Source: Betaproteobacteria bacterium UBA1934
GTDB lineage: Bacteria; Pseudomonadota; Gammaproteobacteria; Burkholderiales; Rhodocyclaceae
Length of the DNA stretch: 64,000 nucleotides
Assembly (NCBI GenBank): GCA_002337055.1
Contig: DDFG01000005.1
Location: forward strand, 509,037-573,036
Direction of reading: 5' to 3'
Shown here: positions 9,500 to 18,341 of the stretch, one piece after another
How positions within the stretch are numbered: the first letter of the stretch is position 1
Layout of the letters: every line of letters begins with the position of its first letter
Position numbers and translations under genes: made by a program
The notes under the pieces: model-generated
Databases searched by the model: none
The model's input: only the letters and a program-made list of their open reading frames with translations
Told to the model about the DNA's origin: nothing

Positions 9500-10129
9500 A
9501 TGAATGACCCCAAAACCCCCACCTGGATCGCCTTTGCGAATACCCGGCGCATCGCCATGGGCACCCCACAGGAAGTGGCCGCCGAAGCCAAGCGGCATGT
9601 TGACAGCCACGCACTGGATCAGGTGGCTGTGCTGAATGCACACACCAGCGAAACCGTTGAAATCGATCTGCGGGGATCGCTGTCGGACGTTCTCGAACGA
9701 CTGCCTGCCGCGCCTACGCTGAATCCCAACAACGACGTCGCACAGCAGGCGCCGACCGAGCGTTCGGTCGGCCGGCCCAAACTCGGCGTCACGCCACGCG
9801 AGGTCACCCTGTTGCCCCGACATTGGGCATGGCTCGGCACACAGCCCGGTGGCGCGTCGACCACCCTACGCAAGCTGGTTGAACACGCCATGCGCGACAG
9901 CAAAGAGGCAGACCGGGTACGGCAAATCCAGGAAATTACGTACCGCTTCATGCATGCCATGGCGGGCGATCGCCCCGGCTTCGAGGAGGCCGCACGCGCC
10001 CTGTTCGCCAACGATTTCGACCGGCTCGGGGCACACATGGCAGAGTGGCCGGGCGACATTCGCGAACACGCGCTGCATCTGGCCCTGCAGCTGTGTGCGC
10101 GAGGGCACGCACTGGAACGCACCGACTGA
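9500..10129 (+). CDS. DUF2239 family protein
   Basis: 209 residues matching what I know as DUF2239. The N-terminal half has a small alpha/beta unit (WIAFANTRRIAMGTPQEVAAEAK) and a linker with ERSVGRPKLGVTPREVTLLPRHWAWL, a phrase also seen in short DNA-binding-type proteins. The C-terminal half is helical and charged. There is no signal peptide. The molecular role is unknown. The gene follows an unusually strong, doubly operator-bound promoter and lies 58 nt upstream of a periplasmic catalase-like gene on the same strand, which suggests a stress or envelope response unit. The phrase GRPKLGVTPRE raises the possibility that it binds the paired operators itself; that is speculation. Confidence 0.8.
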   Translation: MNDPKTPTWIAFANTRRIAMGTPQEVAAEAKRHVDSHALDQVAVLNAHTSETVEIDLRGSLSDVLERLPAAPTLNPNNDVAQQAPTERSVGRPKLGVTPREVTLLPRHWAWLGTQPGGASTTLRKLVEHAMRDSKEADRVRQIQEITYRFMHAMAGDRPGFEEAARALFANDFDRLGAHMAEWPGDIREHALHLALQLCARGHALERTD

Positions 10130-10187
10130 GGAACCCGCCCCCTGCTCCGGCGTCTACATTGCCATCATTCGCCACGAGGAGTCCGCC

Positions 10188-11198
10188 ATGTCGCGCACAG
10201 TTGCCTGCTCTTTCTGTCCCGCCGCCCTGTATGCAGTGCTCTTGAACGTCCCACTGACACATGCCGCCGACAGTCCTCCCCCCGCACCGGACGAAGTGGT
10301 GTCAGCTATCGAAAGCGTGTTTGGCGCCACACGAGGCGAGCGGCGCAATCACATCAAGGGTTTTTGTGCGACCGGCGAATTTGTCGGCACGCGCGAGGCG
10401 CGGGCCTTGAGCCGCTCGGCGCTTTTCTCCGGCAAATCCGTGCCGGTGGTGGCGCGCTTCTCGCTGGCGGGCGGCAACCCCAACGCGCCGGATACTGCAA
10501 AGAGCGCGCGGGGCATGGCCTTGCAATTCGCGCTTCCGCATGGTCGGGTGCACAACATCACCATGCTCAATACGCCAATGTTTGGCGCCGCCGTCCCGCA
10601 GACCTTCCTCGACTTGATGCGGGCGCAACAGCCCGACCCGGCGACGGGCAAACCCGATCCTGAAAAGATCAAGGCCTTCAAGGCCAGCCATCCGGACAAT
10701 AGGGCGCAGGCGGAGTATCTCGCCAGCCATAACCCGCCAGCCAGCTATGCAAACAGTGCATTCTGGGGCATCCACACCTTTAAGTTCGTCGATGCACATA
10801 AGAAGACAAGCCCGGTACGTTGGCAGTTCGTCCCGCTGGATGGTGAAAAGCGGCTCTCCGACGACGAGCTGAAGACGGCAGGCGCCGCCTTTCTAGAACC
10901 CGTGCTGCGCGAGCGTCTGACGCAAGGCCCGGTGCGTTGGGAGATGTGGGTCAGCGTCGGCCAGCCGGGCGACACCGAGACCGACCCAACGGTACTCTGG
11001 CCCGAGGATAGGCGTCGCTTCAAGGCCGGCACGCTGTCCATCACGGCAGCCCAGGCGCAAACCGCCGGTACGTGTGCCGATCTCAACTTCGACCCGATGG
11101 TGATGGCTGACGGCATTTTGCCGAGCGACGATCCGGTGTTGCGCTTTCGCTCGCCTGCCTACGCCGTCTCGTTTGGCAAACGCATGAGCGAGAAGTGA
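10188..11198 (+). CDS. Catalase-related peroxidase, periplasmic (SrpA-like)
   Basis: 336 residues from the ATG preceded by GAGGAG; the open frame runs further upstream but overlaps the DUF2239 gene. An N-terminal signal peptide ends near THAADS. The mature part has the mini-catalase fold: distal His in RNHIKGFCATGEFVGT, VARFSLAGGNP, and the proximal haem Tyr in RFRSPAYAVSFGKR. It is much shorter than the roughly 480-residue true catalases, as expected of SrpA-type catalase-related peroxidases. Predicted role: haem-dependent removal of peroxide in the periplasm. It is likely co-transcribed with the upstream DUF2239 gene. Confidence 0.87.
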   Translation: MSRTVACSFCPAALYAVLLNVPLTHAADSPPPAPDEVVSAIESVFGATRGERRNHIKGFCATGEFVGTREARALSRSALFSGKSVPVVARFSLAGGNPNAPDTAKSARGMALQFALPHGRVHNITMLNTPMFGAAVPQTFLDLMRAQQPDPATGKPDPEKIKAFKASHPDNRAQAEYLASHNPPASYANSAFWGIHTFKFVDAHKKTSPVRWQFVPLDGEKRLSDDELKTAGAAFLEPVLRERLTQGPVRWEMWVSVGQPGDTETDPTVLWPEDRRRFKAGTLSITAAQAQTAGTCADLNFDPMVMADGILPSDDPVLRFRSPAYAVSFGKRMSEK

Positions 11199-11256
11199 GC
11201 TGGCACAGCGCCCTCTCGGGTAGACTGCGGCCAATTCTTTTTTGTCCGGGAGGCGC

Positions 11257-12198
11257 ATGAGCAACCCCCTGCTGTGCGTTCGAGAGCTGAGCAAATCCTT
11301 TGGCGAACGCCGTGCGGTCGACAAGGTGTCCTTTTCGCTGGAAGCAGGCCGCACGCTGGGCCTGATCGGCCCCAATGGCGCCGGCAAATCGACCACGGTC
11401 AGCATGATCTGCGGGCTGCTGCGACCGGATGGCGGCGAGATTCTGATCAACGGAGAATCGCTGACCCATGGCACCGCCGCGCTGCGCCGCGAAATCGGGC
11501 TGGTGCCGCAAGACCTGGCGATCTACGAAGACCTCTCCACGCACGAAAACCTCCATCTCTTCGGCGCGCTGTACGGCCTCACGGGCGCGACGCTCAAATC
11601 CCGCTGCGACGAGGCCCTTGACCGGGTCAAGCTGGCTGACCGCGCCAAGGACAAACCTGCCACCTTTTCGGGCGGCATGAAGCGTCGCCTCAATATCGCC
11701 GCAGCTTTGCTGCATCAGCCGCGCCTGCTGATTCTCGACGAACCGACCGTCGGGGTCGATCCGCAAAGCCGCAACGCCATCTTCGACAGTCTGGAATCGC
11801 TCCAGCGTGAGGGGTGCGCGCTGATCTACACCAGCCACTACATGGAAGAGGTCGAGCGTCTGGCCGCTCACATCGTCATTATCGACCACGGTCGCGTGAT
11901 TGCCGACGAAACGCCGGCGGCGCTCTATCGCCGCCTGCCCGCCCAAGCAGCGCTCGAGGTCGAATTCGCCCGCGAACCGCTCGCGGACTGGCTGGACGCC
12001 GTGGCCACCCGCCCTGGCGTGACGAGCTGCTCCCACGCCGGCGAGCGCCTGCACATCGGCCTGACCGACGCCGCCGCCGGCCTGCCGCTGATCAACTGGA
12101 TGGCGGAGCAAGGCTGGCCGCCTGCCCATTTCGCGACCGCGCGTGCCGACCTCGAAGATATTTTTCTCACCCTTACCGGCAGGACGCTGCGTGACTAA
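11257..12198 (+). CDS. ABC-2 exporter ATP-binding protein
   Basis: 313 residues. Walker A is GPNGAGKSTT, the signature is FSGGMKRR, Walker B is LLILDEPTVG and the switch His is in TSHYMEEV. The C-terminal 85 residues are a DrrA-like extension ending in EDIFLTLTGRTLRD. The ATG has a GGGAGG ribosome site; an in-frame TTG 15 nt upstream is less likely. It powers the permease encoded 33 nt downstream. The substrate is unknown; this subgroup exports drugs, lipids or polysaccharides. Confidence 0.92.
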   Translation: MSNPLLCVRELSKSFGERRAVDKVSFSLEAGRTLGLIGPNGAGKSTTVSMICGLLRPDGGEILINGESLTHGTAALRREIGLVPQDLAIYEDLSTHENLHLFGALYGLTGATLKSRCDEALDRVKLADRAKDKPATFSGGMKRRLNIAAALLHQPRLLILDEPTVGVDPQSRNAIFDSLESLQREGCALIYTSHYMEEVERLAAHIVIIDHGRVIADETPAALYRRLPAQAALEVEFAREPLADWLDAVATRPGVTSCSHAGERLHIGLTDAAAGLPLINWMAEQGWPPAHFATARADLEDIFLTLTGRTLRD

Positions 12199-12231
12199 TC
12201 GCTGTCCCCCGACCTGTTTGCCAGGAAAACC

Positions 12232-13524
12232 ATGACCGCTCTGTTCGCGTTGATTCGCAAAGACCTCATCCTCTTTCTGGGGGATCGCCGGGCGTTGTTC
12301 GTCACGCTGGCCATGCCCATCCTGCTCGGCGCTTTTTTCGGCTACCTCTTCGGTGGCGTCAGTGGCAAGCGCGAAACCCACCTCAATGTCGGCCTGGTGC
12401 AACAAGACAACAGCGAAGCCTCGCAAAAGCTCGTCGCGGCGCTCAAGAGCGAGCCCTCGCTGACGGTGACCGAACTGGGCCGTGACGAAGCGCGCGACAA
12501 GGTCACCAAGGGCAAGCTGCACGCCGCGCTCGTTATTCCGCCCGGATTTGGCGAAGCGGCCGGTTCCGCGTTCTTCAGTCAGGGGAGCAAACCCGAGATC
12601 ACCGTGTATTACGACCCCTCGCAAGGGGCTGCGCTCCAGATGGTCAAGGGACTGATCACGCAGCACGCCATGCAGGCGGTGAGCGGAGAAATGTTCGGCG
12701 GCAAGGGGGGAGAACGGCTGGTCGAACGCAGTCTGGCCGATCTCGAAAAAACGCCCAATCAAACCGCGGAAGTGCGCGATCTGCGCGGCCTGCTCGGCAG
12801 CCTACAGACCTTCCAGAAGAACCGCGCCGCACCGGAACGCGCCAACGAGGCGGGCAAAGGCAACGTCGGGCTCTCGCTGCCTTTCGTCACCCGCGACGAA
12901 GCCATGAGTTCCGGCCCCGACCAGTACAACGGCTACGCTCATTCGTTTGCCGGCATGGCGGTGCAGTTCATTCTGTTCATGGGTATCGACACCGGGATCG
13001 CTGTGCTGCTCGCCAAGCGCCAGGGCATCTGGAACCGCCTGCTGGCGTCGCCCCTCTCGGAAAACACGCTGCTGCTGGCGCGCGCGCTGTCCGGCGCCCT
13101 CATCGCCTTCGTGCTGATCTGCATCATTTTCGCCGTCGCCGCCTTGTTCTTTGGTGTTCGCATCACGGGCAGCGTCATCGGCTTCGTCGGCGTCTGCGCC
13201 AGCTTCGCGCTGCTTGCCTCGTCGTTCGGCCTGCTCGTCGCCGCCTTCGGTCGGACGCCGGAGGCGGCGCGCAGTCTGGCCATCTTCGTCACGCTGATCC
13301 TGGTCATGCTCGGCGGTGCTTGGGTGCCCGCCTTTGTCTTTCCGGAATGGCTGCAAACCGCCACGCTCGTCGTGCCCACACGCTGGGCGGTGGATGGCCT
13401 CGACGCCATGACCTGGCGCGGACAGGGGCTCTCCGTCGCGCTGCCGGCGATGGCTGTCCAGCTCGGATTCACCGCGCTGTTCGGCATGCTCGCGCTGTGG
13501 AAATTCCGACAGCAGCGCGCCTGA
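12232..13524 (+). CDS. ABC-2 family permease
   Basis: 430 residues with the YhhJ/DrrB-like layout: one N-terminal membrane helix (about residues 20-40), a roughly 190-residue extracytoplasmic domain containing VGLVQQDNSEASQKL and VYYDPSQG, then five membrane helices from about residue 238. It pairs with the ATPase encoded just upstream. Two such subunits would form the pore. Substrate not deducible. gluQ follows 13 nt after its stop and may be co-transcribed. Confidence 0.88.
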   Translation: MTALFALIRKDLILFLGDRRALFVTLAMPILLGAFFGYLFGGVSGKRETHLNVGLVQQDNSEASQKLVAALKSEPSLTVTELGRDEARDKVTKGKLHAALVIPPGFGEAAGSAFFSQGSKPEITVYYDPSQGAALQMVKGLITQHAMQAVSGEMFGGKGGERLVERSLADLEKTPNQTAEVRDLRGLLGSLQTFQKNRAAPERANEAGKGNVGLSLPFVTRDEAMSSGPDQYNGYAHSFAGMAVQFILFMGIDTGIAVLLAKRQGIWNRLLASPLSENTLLLARALSGALIAFVLICIIFAVAALFFGVRITGSVIGFVGVCASFALLASSFGLLVAAFGRTPEAARSLAIFVTLILVMLGGAWVPAFVFPEWLQTATLVVPTRWAVDGLDAMTWRGQGLSVALPAMAVQLGFTALFGMLALWKFRQQRA

Positions 13525-13537
13525 CCCCGAACCGATC

Positions 13538-14461
13538 TTGCGCGCTTCGTTGCCCGTACCCGCCCCCGCCTATCGGGGCCGTTTCGCGCCTTCGCCAACC
13601 GGCCCGCTGCACTTCGGTTCGCTGCTCGCCGCGCTCGGCAGCTATCTCGACGCCTACACCCATGGTGGCGAATGGCTGCTTCGTATCGAGGATGTCGATG
13701 CGCCGCGCAACGTGCCCGGCGCCGCCGACGACATCCTCCGCTGCCTGGAAGCCTTCGGCTTCGAGTGGAACGGCCCGGTACTCTGGCAGAGCCATCGTCT
13801 CGACGCCTATCGCGCCGCGCTGGACGCTCTCCGACAAGCCGGACTCGCCTACCCGTGCGCCTGTTCGCGACGCGAAATCGCCGATTCCGCCTTGCCTGCC
13901 ATCGATGGCGGCTTTGCCTACCCAGGCACCTGCCGCGCACGCGCCCTGCCGCCCGCGTCGATCCGCGCCTGGCGGTTGCGCGTGGATGATCGCCTCACAA
14001 GCTTCGCCGATCGCCTTCAGGGCGAGCTGAGCCAGCAGCTGGAACGCGATGTCGGCGATTTCGTGTTGCTGCGCGCCGATGGCCAGTTCGCCTATCAACT
14101 GGCGGTGGTGGTAGATGACGCCGCGCAAGGCATCACCGATGTCGTGCGCGGCGCCGACCTGATCGATTCGACGCCGCGCCAGATTCGGCTGCAACACTGT
14201 CTGGGCCAGCCCAACCCACGCTATGCGCATTTGCCGGTGGCAACCAATGCGGCTGGCGAAAAACTCTCCAAACAGACGCGGGCGCCCGCCCTCGACGCCG
14301 CCCATGCCGGCGCTTCGCTGGTGCGGGCGCTCGCATTTCTCGGGCAATCCCCGCCACCCGAACTGGCCGCGGCTGCGCTGGCGGATATCTGGCAATGGGC
14401 GCGGGCACACTGGGATTTTGCCCGCGTTCCGCGGCAACGCGGCCTGTCCGTCAGTTTCTGA
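13538..14461 (+). CDS. gluQ: Glutamyl-Q tRNA(Asp) synthetase
   Basis: 307 residues. It looks like the catalytic half of glutamyl-tRNA synthetase without the anticodon-binding domain. It has FAPSPTGPLHFGSL (HIGH-like), RIEDVDAPR, a Cys-rich zinc segment (YPCACSRREI ... YPGTCRAR) and EKLSKQ (KMSKS-like). GluQ enzymes load glutamate onto queuosine at the wobble base of tRNA(Asp); this fits with the queuosine genes queE and queC later in the window. The start is a TTG at 13538 with no strong ribosome site; a second TTG 11 nt further lies out of frame. Its 3' end overlaps the convergent phospholipase D-like gene by 11 nt. Confidence 0.9.
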   Translation: MRASLPVPAPAYRGRFAPSPTGPLHFGSLLAALGSYLDAYTHGGEWLLRIEDVDAPRNVPGAADDILRCLEAFGFEWNGPVLWQSHRLDAYRAALDALRQAGLAYPCACSRREIADSALPAIDGGFAYPGTCRARALPPASIRAWRLRVDDRLTSFADRLQGELSQQLERDVGDFVLLRADGQFAYQLAVVVDDAAQGITDVVRGADLIDSTPRQIRLQHCLGQPNPRYAHLPVATNAAGEKLSKQTRAPALDAAHAGASLVRALAFLGQSPPPELAAAALADIWQWARAHWDFARVPRQRGLSVSF

Positions 14462-15623
14462 GATCGTGTTGCTGGCCGTAACCGGCCAGTCCGACCAGTA
14501 GCCGCACGACACCGTAACTCAGCCATCGGCGCAAGCGCGCCAGCCAGGGCATGTGCGCCAGTTCCTCGGTATGCAGCTCCACCGCGCCATCGGCCATCGC
14601 CTGGTGCAGGCTCGCGCTCAGTTCGGTGGCGAAAGCCGGATCGGTCACCACCAGGTTGGCCTCTTTCGCCAGCAACAGGCTGAACGGATCGATGTTGGAC
14701 GAACCGACGGTCGCCCAGAAGCCATCCACCACCGCCACTTTGGCGTGCAGAAATCCCTTGCGGTATTCGAGCACGCGCACACCCTGGCGCAGCAACGCGC
14801 CATAAAGCGCCTGCGTGGCGTAATGCAGCAGCGGATGGTCGCTACGCCCCTGCAACAGCAGCGTGACGCGCACCCCGCGCGCCACCGCCTCGCGCAGCGC
14901 CCGCCGGAAGCGCAGACCGGGCAGAAAATAGGCGTTGGCGAGCACAATTTCGTGCTGGGCAAGACGAATGGCAAGCAGGTAAGACTGTGCGATATCCTGC
15001 CGATGGCGGATATTGTCGCGGATCAGAAAGGCAACTCGCTGATCGCCGCAGGGCAGGCAGGGCGGCGGCGGAGCGCGATCGTCCCGGTAACGATGGCGCA
15101 GGCTGACCCAGGCAACGAGTTCCCACATCCGCCGCATCACGCCAAGAATGGTCGGCACGAGCGGCCCTTCGACGCGAGCGGCGTAATCAAAGCGAAACGC
15201 CAGCCCTTCTGGCACGTTATCGTCGTCGACGACATTGATGCCGCCGACAAAGGCCACGCGGCCGTCGATCACCGCGAGCTTGCGGTGCAGTCGGCGCAAC
15301 CGGTGGCGGCGCAGTTTGAAACGGGTCACCTCCGGCCGAAAGAACAACAGTTGCACGCCGGCCTCTTGCAGGCTTGTGGCCAGTTCCGCCGGCAGATCGC
15401 GCGCGCCGAAACCATCGACCAGCAATCGCACGCGGGCGCCGCGGCGCGCCGCCAGCGCCAGCGCCTGGGCAACCGAGCGCCCAGCCACGTCGTCGGCGAA
15501 AATGTAGGTTTCCAGATGCACTTCGCTGACCGCCGCGTTGATGTCTTCGATCAGCGCGGGGAAGTACTCGCGGCCGCAACAAAGCAGACGAACGCAATGC
15601 CCGGGCGTCAGTTCAGAGAGCAT
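14451..15623 (-). CDS. clsB: Cardiolipin synthase B-like phospholipase D protein
   Basis: 390 residues with two HKD motifs: HRKLAVIDGRVAFVGGIN and HAKVAVVDGFWATVGSSNID. The length and lack of N-terminal membrane helices fit ClsB rather than ClsA. It should make cardiolipin or related phospholipids by phosphatidyl transfer at the inner face of the membrane. The ATG overlaps the end of the upstream endonuclease/exonuclease/phosphatase gene by 11 nt, the same neighbour ClsB has in many proteobacteria (YbhP/YbhO). Confidence 0.88.
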   Translation of the reverse strand: MLSELTPGHCVRLLCCGREYFPALIEDINAAVSEVHLETYIFADDVAGRSVAQALALAARRGARVRLLVDGFGARDLPAELATSLQEAGVQLLFFRPEVTRFKLRRHRLRRLHRKLAVIDGRVAFVGGINVVDDDNVPEGLAFRFDYAARVEGPLVPTILGVMRRMWELVAWVSLRHRYRDDRAPPPPCLPCGDQRVAFLIRDNIRHRQDIAQSYLLAIRLAQHEIVLANAYFLPGLRFRRALREAVARGVRVTLLLQGRSDHPLLHYATQALYGALLRQGVRVLEYRKGFLHAKVAVVDGFWATVGSSNIDPFSLLLAKEANLVVTDPAFATELSASLHQAMADGAVELHTEELAHMPWLARLRRWLSYGVVRLLVGLAGYGQQHDLRN

Positions 15624-16365
15624 GGCAGCGCAAATCCGCCGTCAACGCCGCATGGTCCGATATCAGCGACCACGGGCGGCCGTGGTGCAGTTCGGCGCCC
15701 TCGACCTGCAAACCGCGCACATAGATGCGGTCGAGGCGGAACAGTGGCAGCGCGGCCGGGAAACTGCGCACTGGACGTCCCCCCGCGCCGCCAAACACCT
15801 CGGTCAAGCCCAGCCGCTCGCCCAGCAGATTATCGGCACGGTTACGCCAGTCGTTGAAGTCGCCAGCGATGATCAGCGGTTCGTCCGCGTCCATGCGAGC
15901 GCCGAGAAAATCGGCCAGCGCACCCATCTGGCGCCGGCGCGAGCGTCCAAATAGCGATAGATGCACGCAGACGCAATGCAGCACGCGTTCGTCCGGCAAG
16001 CGCACGCGGCAATGCAGCAGACCGCGCCGCTCGAACCGCAGATGGGTCACATCCTGATTGTGACTCTCGACAATGGGAAAGCGGGAGAGCACCGCATTGC
16101 CGTGGTGGCCGTGGTCGTAGATCACGTTGCGGCCGTAGGCGGTGTTGGCCCACAGGTCCTCGGCGAGAAACTCGTGCTGCGGCAATGCAGGCCAGTCGCC
16201 GTGACGCTCGGCGTGACGCAGATGCAGGCCCTGCACCTCCTGCAAAAAGACAATATCGGTGTCGAGATGGCGCAGTCGCTCGCGCAACTCATGCACCATC
16301 ATCCGTTGATTGAACTGCGAAAATCCCTTGTGGATGTTGTAGGTGGTGACTCGAAAGCGCAGCAT
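15613..16365 (-). CDS. Endonuclease/exonuclease/phosphatase family protein
   Basis: 250 residues of the EEP fold: TYNIHKGF at the start (metal-binding Asn), DIVFLQEVQGL (catalytic Glu), HLSLFGRSRR, IIAGDFNDWRN (Asp/Asn pair) and ISDHAALTADL (catalytic His near the end). It resembles YbhP, the partner of ClsB. The ATG at 16365 is chosen because GGAGG lies five bases before it; a GTG two codons earlier is too close to that site. Predicted to cleave a phosphodiester in nucleic acid or lipid; substrate unknown. Confidence 0.87.
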   Translation of the reverse strand: MLRFRVTTYNIHKGFSQFNQRMMVHELRERLRHLDTDIVFLQEVQGLHLRHAERHGDWPALPQHEFLAEDLWANTAYGRNVIYDHGHHGNAVLSRFPIVESHNQDVTHLRFERRGLLHCRVRLPDERVLHCVCVHLSLFGRSRRRQMGALADFLGARMDADEPLIIAGDFNDWRNRADNLLGERLGLTEVFGGAGGRPVRSFPAALPLFRLDRIYVRGLQVEGAELHHGRPWSLISDHAALTADLRCHAL

Positions 16366-16380
16366 CGCCACCTCCGGTCG

Positions 16381-17475
16381 TCAGGACACCGCCAACATCC
16401 GGTCAAGCGCCAGCTTGGCAAGATCGGCCTCGTGCGCCGGCACACGGATCGGATTGACAACCTGGCCCGCGACCAGATTCTCCAGCGTCCACACCAAGTG
16501 CTGCGGATCGATGCGCTGCATGGTTGAGCACATGCAGATGGTCGTGGTCATGAACTGGACGATCTTGTCCTGCGGCAACATCTCCTTCGCCAGGCGGTCA
16601 ACCAGATTGAGTTCGGTGCCAACTAGCCAGCGCGTACCGGCCGGTGCTTCCTTGATGGTCTTGACGATCAGTTCGGTCGAGCCGACGTGATCGGAGGCCG
16701 CACAGACATCGAAATTACACTCCGGGTGAGCAATCACGATGCCCTCCGGATACTTGCCGCGGAAGGCATCGATCTGGCTCTTCTGAAACATCTGGTGCAC
16801 CGAGCAGTGGCCCTTCCACAACAAGATGCGCGCCTTCTTGATCTGCTCCGGCGTCAGTCCGCCGTATTCGCGGTCGGGGTCCCACACCACCATGTCTTCG
16901 AGCGGAATGCCCATCTTGTGGCCAGTCCAGCGACCGAGGTGCTGGTCGGGAAAGAACAGGATCTTGGGACGCCGTGCAAAAGCCCACTCGGCGATGATCG
17001 GCGCATTGCTGGAGGTACACACGATGCCGCCGTGCGAGCCGCAGAAGGCCTTCAGGTCCGCCGCCGAATTGATATAGGTGACCGGCGTGAATTCCGCTTC
17101 GACATCGACGATTTCGCCCAATTCGCGCCAGCAGCGCTCGACCTTGGCCAGATTGGCCATGTCGGCCATCGAACAGCCCGCCGCCAGATCGGGCAAGATC
17201 GCAGTCTGGGCGGGTTTGGACATGATGTCGGCGACTTCGGCCATGAAATGCACGCCGCAGAAGACGATGAATTCGGCATCGGTCTGCGAGGCCAGGCGCG
17301 AGAGCTTGAGCGAATCGCCGGTAAGGTCGGCGTGTTGGTAAACGTCGGCGCGCTGGTAGTGATGGCAGAGCAGCACGGCGCGACCGCCCAGCTTGGCGCG
17401 GGCCGCAGTGATGCGCGCCTGACACTCGGCGTCGGAGAGCGTGTTGAAGAGGTCGAAGGGCAGGGCAGGCATCAT
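16381..17475 (-). CDS. nadA: Quinolinate synthase
   Basis: About 364 residues. NadA condenses iminoaspartate with dihydroxyacetone phosphate to quinolinate, using a [4Fe-4S] cluster. Likely cluster ligands are the cysteines in IVFCGVHFMAE, GIVCTSSNAP and HPECNFDVC. The DQHLGRW and VGTELNLVDRLAKE segments are typical. The ATG at 17475 (start MPALPFD after a paired Met) is preferred; six codons of read-through precede it. It stands on the reverse strand after a rhodanese gene and before the EEP/clsB pair. Confidence 0.93.
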   Translation of the reverse strand: MMPALPFDLFNTLSDAECQARITAARAKLGGRAVLLCHHYQRADVYQHADLTGDSLKLSRLASQTDAEFIVFCGVHFMAEVADIMSKPAQTAILPDLAAGCSMADMANLAKVERCWRELGEIVDVEAEFTPVTYINSAADLKAFCGSHGGIVCTSSNAPIIAEWAFARRPKILFFPDQHLGRWTGHKMGIPLEDMVVWDPDREYGGLTPEQIKKARILLWKGHCSVHQMFQKSQIDAFRGKYPEGIVIAHPECNFDVCAASDHVGSTELIVKTIKEAPAGTRWLVGTELNLVDRLAKEMLPQDKIVQFMTTTICMCSTMQRIDPQHLVWTLENLVAGQVVNPIRVPAHEADLAKLALDRMLAVS

Positions 17476-17548
17476 GGCAAAGGGCAAAAGCAAAACGAGC
17501 AGGCGACGAGTTTAACCTACTCGGCAGCACCGCAGACGGGACAGGCAA

Positions 17549-18001
17549 TCAGGATTGCACCCACGGCAACCCGGCATGGCGCCAGCCGCCGACCTTGTTG
17601 CGTTGGCCGCGTGCATCCTTGTCGCCCTCGAAACCTTCGAGAATGTTGTAACACCCCGAGTATCCCGCTTGAGTCAGCAAGCGAGCCGCCGCGTCGGAAC
17701 GCGCTCCGCTCCGGCAGAGGAAAAAAATCAGCCCCTCGGTATCGACCTGTTGCCGGAAGTGCGCAGCAAAGTGTTCGTTGCGCGTCATCCCCGGATAGTG
17801 CGCCCATTCAATCTCGATGGCACCCGGCACGCGCCCCACCCAATCCAGTTCGGCCCGTGAGCGCACATCTACCAAGCGCGCGCCCGGCGCCAATTGCAGC
17901 GCTTCTTGCGCCTCTGCCGGCGTCACAGCGCCGGCATAAGGCAAGCCCATGGCCACGGCCCGTTGCTGCGCCAGTGCCAATATCTCAGTCAATCTGCCCA
18001 T
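17549..18001 (-). CDS. Single-domain rhodanese-like protein
   Basis: 150 residues. An N-terminal helix is followed by a rhodanese domain with the active-site Cys in FFLCRSGARSDAAA and a conserved LVDVRSRAELDWVG. It has the extension GFEGDKDARGQRNKVGGWR typical of a proteobacterial subfamily. It may move sulfane sulfur in the cytoplasm. The ATG has AGGGGG five bases before it; the preceding GTG is too close. The 74 nt to nadA allow co-transcription, which would fit a role in iron-sulfur supply, but that is a guess. Confidence 0.85.
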   Translation of the reverse strand: MGRLTEILALAQQRAVAMGLPYAGAVTPAEAQEALQLAPGARLVDVRSRAELDWVGRVPGAIEIEWAHYPGMTRNEHFAAHFRQQVDTEGLIFFLCRSGARSDAAARLLTQAGYSGCYNILEGFEGDKDARGQRNKVGGWRHAGLPWVQS

Positions 18002-18135
18002 CACGCCCCCTGCATACGGTATGTTTCGAGTATAGAAGCCCTCACGCCAACGGCCAACGCCGGGCTAGCGGGCATCCATTGGGACCACACGAAACCCGCT
18101 TGGTTCTCTGGGGCAAACTGTAAGCCCCTTTAGAT

Positions 18136-18183
18136 CGCACCACTATTGTGCATTTGTGCTCTTTTTTGCACCAATATCGTGCT
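18136..18183 (+). promoter_or_regulatory. Two NtrC-type enhancer sites upstream of glnA
   Basis: CGCACCACTATTGTGCA (18136-18152) and TGCACCAATATCGTGCT (18167-18183) both fit the NtrC consensus TGCAC-N7-GTGCA, each with one outer-base deviation. Their centres are 31 bp apart, about three helical turns, which places two NtrC dimers on the same face. They lie 75-120 bp before the sigma-54 promoter, the usual enhancer distance. ntrB and ntrC are in the same neighbourhood. Confidence 0.85.
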
Positions 18184-18257
18184 TTCGATCGTGTGTAATG
18201 CCGACCCTTCCAATGCTATCCCATTGTGGCAGAATGAGGTGTTCGGGCGCAAAACCA

Positions 18258-18273
18258 TGGCACGCTACGTGCT
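18258..18273 (+). promoter_or_regulatory. Sigma-54 promoter of glnA
   Basis: TGGCACGCTACGTGCT matches the -24/-12 consensus TGGCACG-N4-TTGCW at all but one fixed position, with the invariant GG and GC ten bases apart. Transcription should start near 18284, giving a leader of about 58 nt before the glnA ATG. Confidence 0.87.
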
Positions 18274-18341
18274 TTTCCGCTTGTTCCAGGGTTTGTTGAT
18301 TGAGCCGGTACCGCCGGCAACTGCTAAGGAGACTGATCGCT

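Noticed and set aside
11083..12762. Long reverse-strand open frame of 559 codons across the ABC genes
   Set aside because: It is antisense to two well-supported genes with intact motifs; its product is low in recognisable structure and is explained by high GC and codon bias.
14553..15857. Forward open frame of 434 codons opposite clsB and the EEP gene
   Set aside because: Antisense shadow; both opposite genes have intact catalytic motifs.
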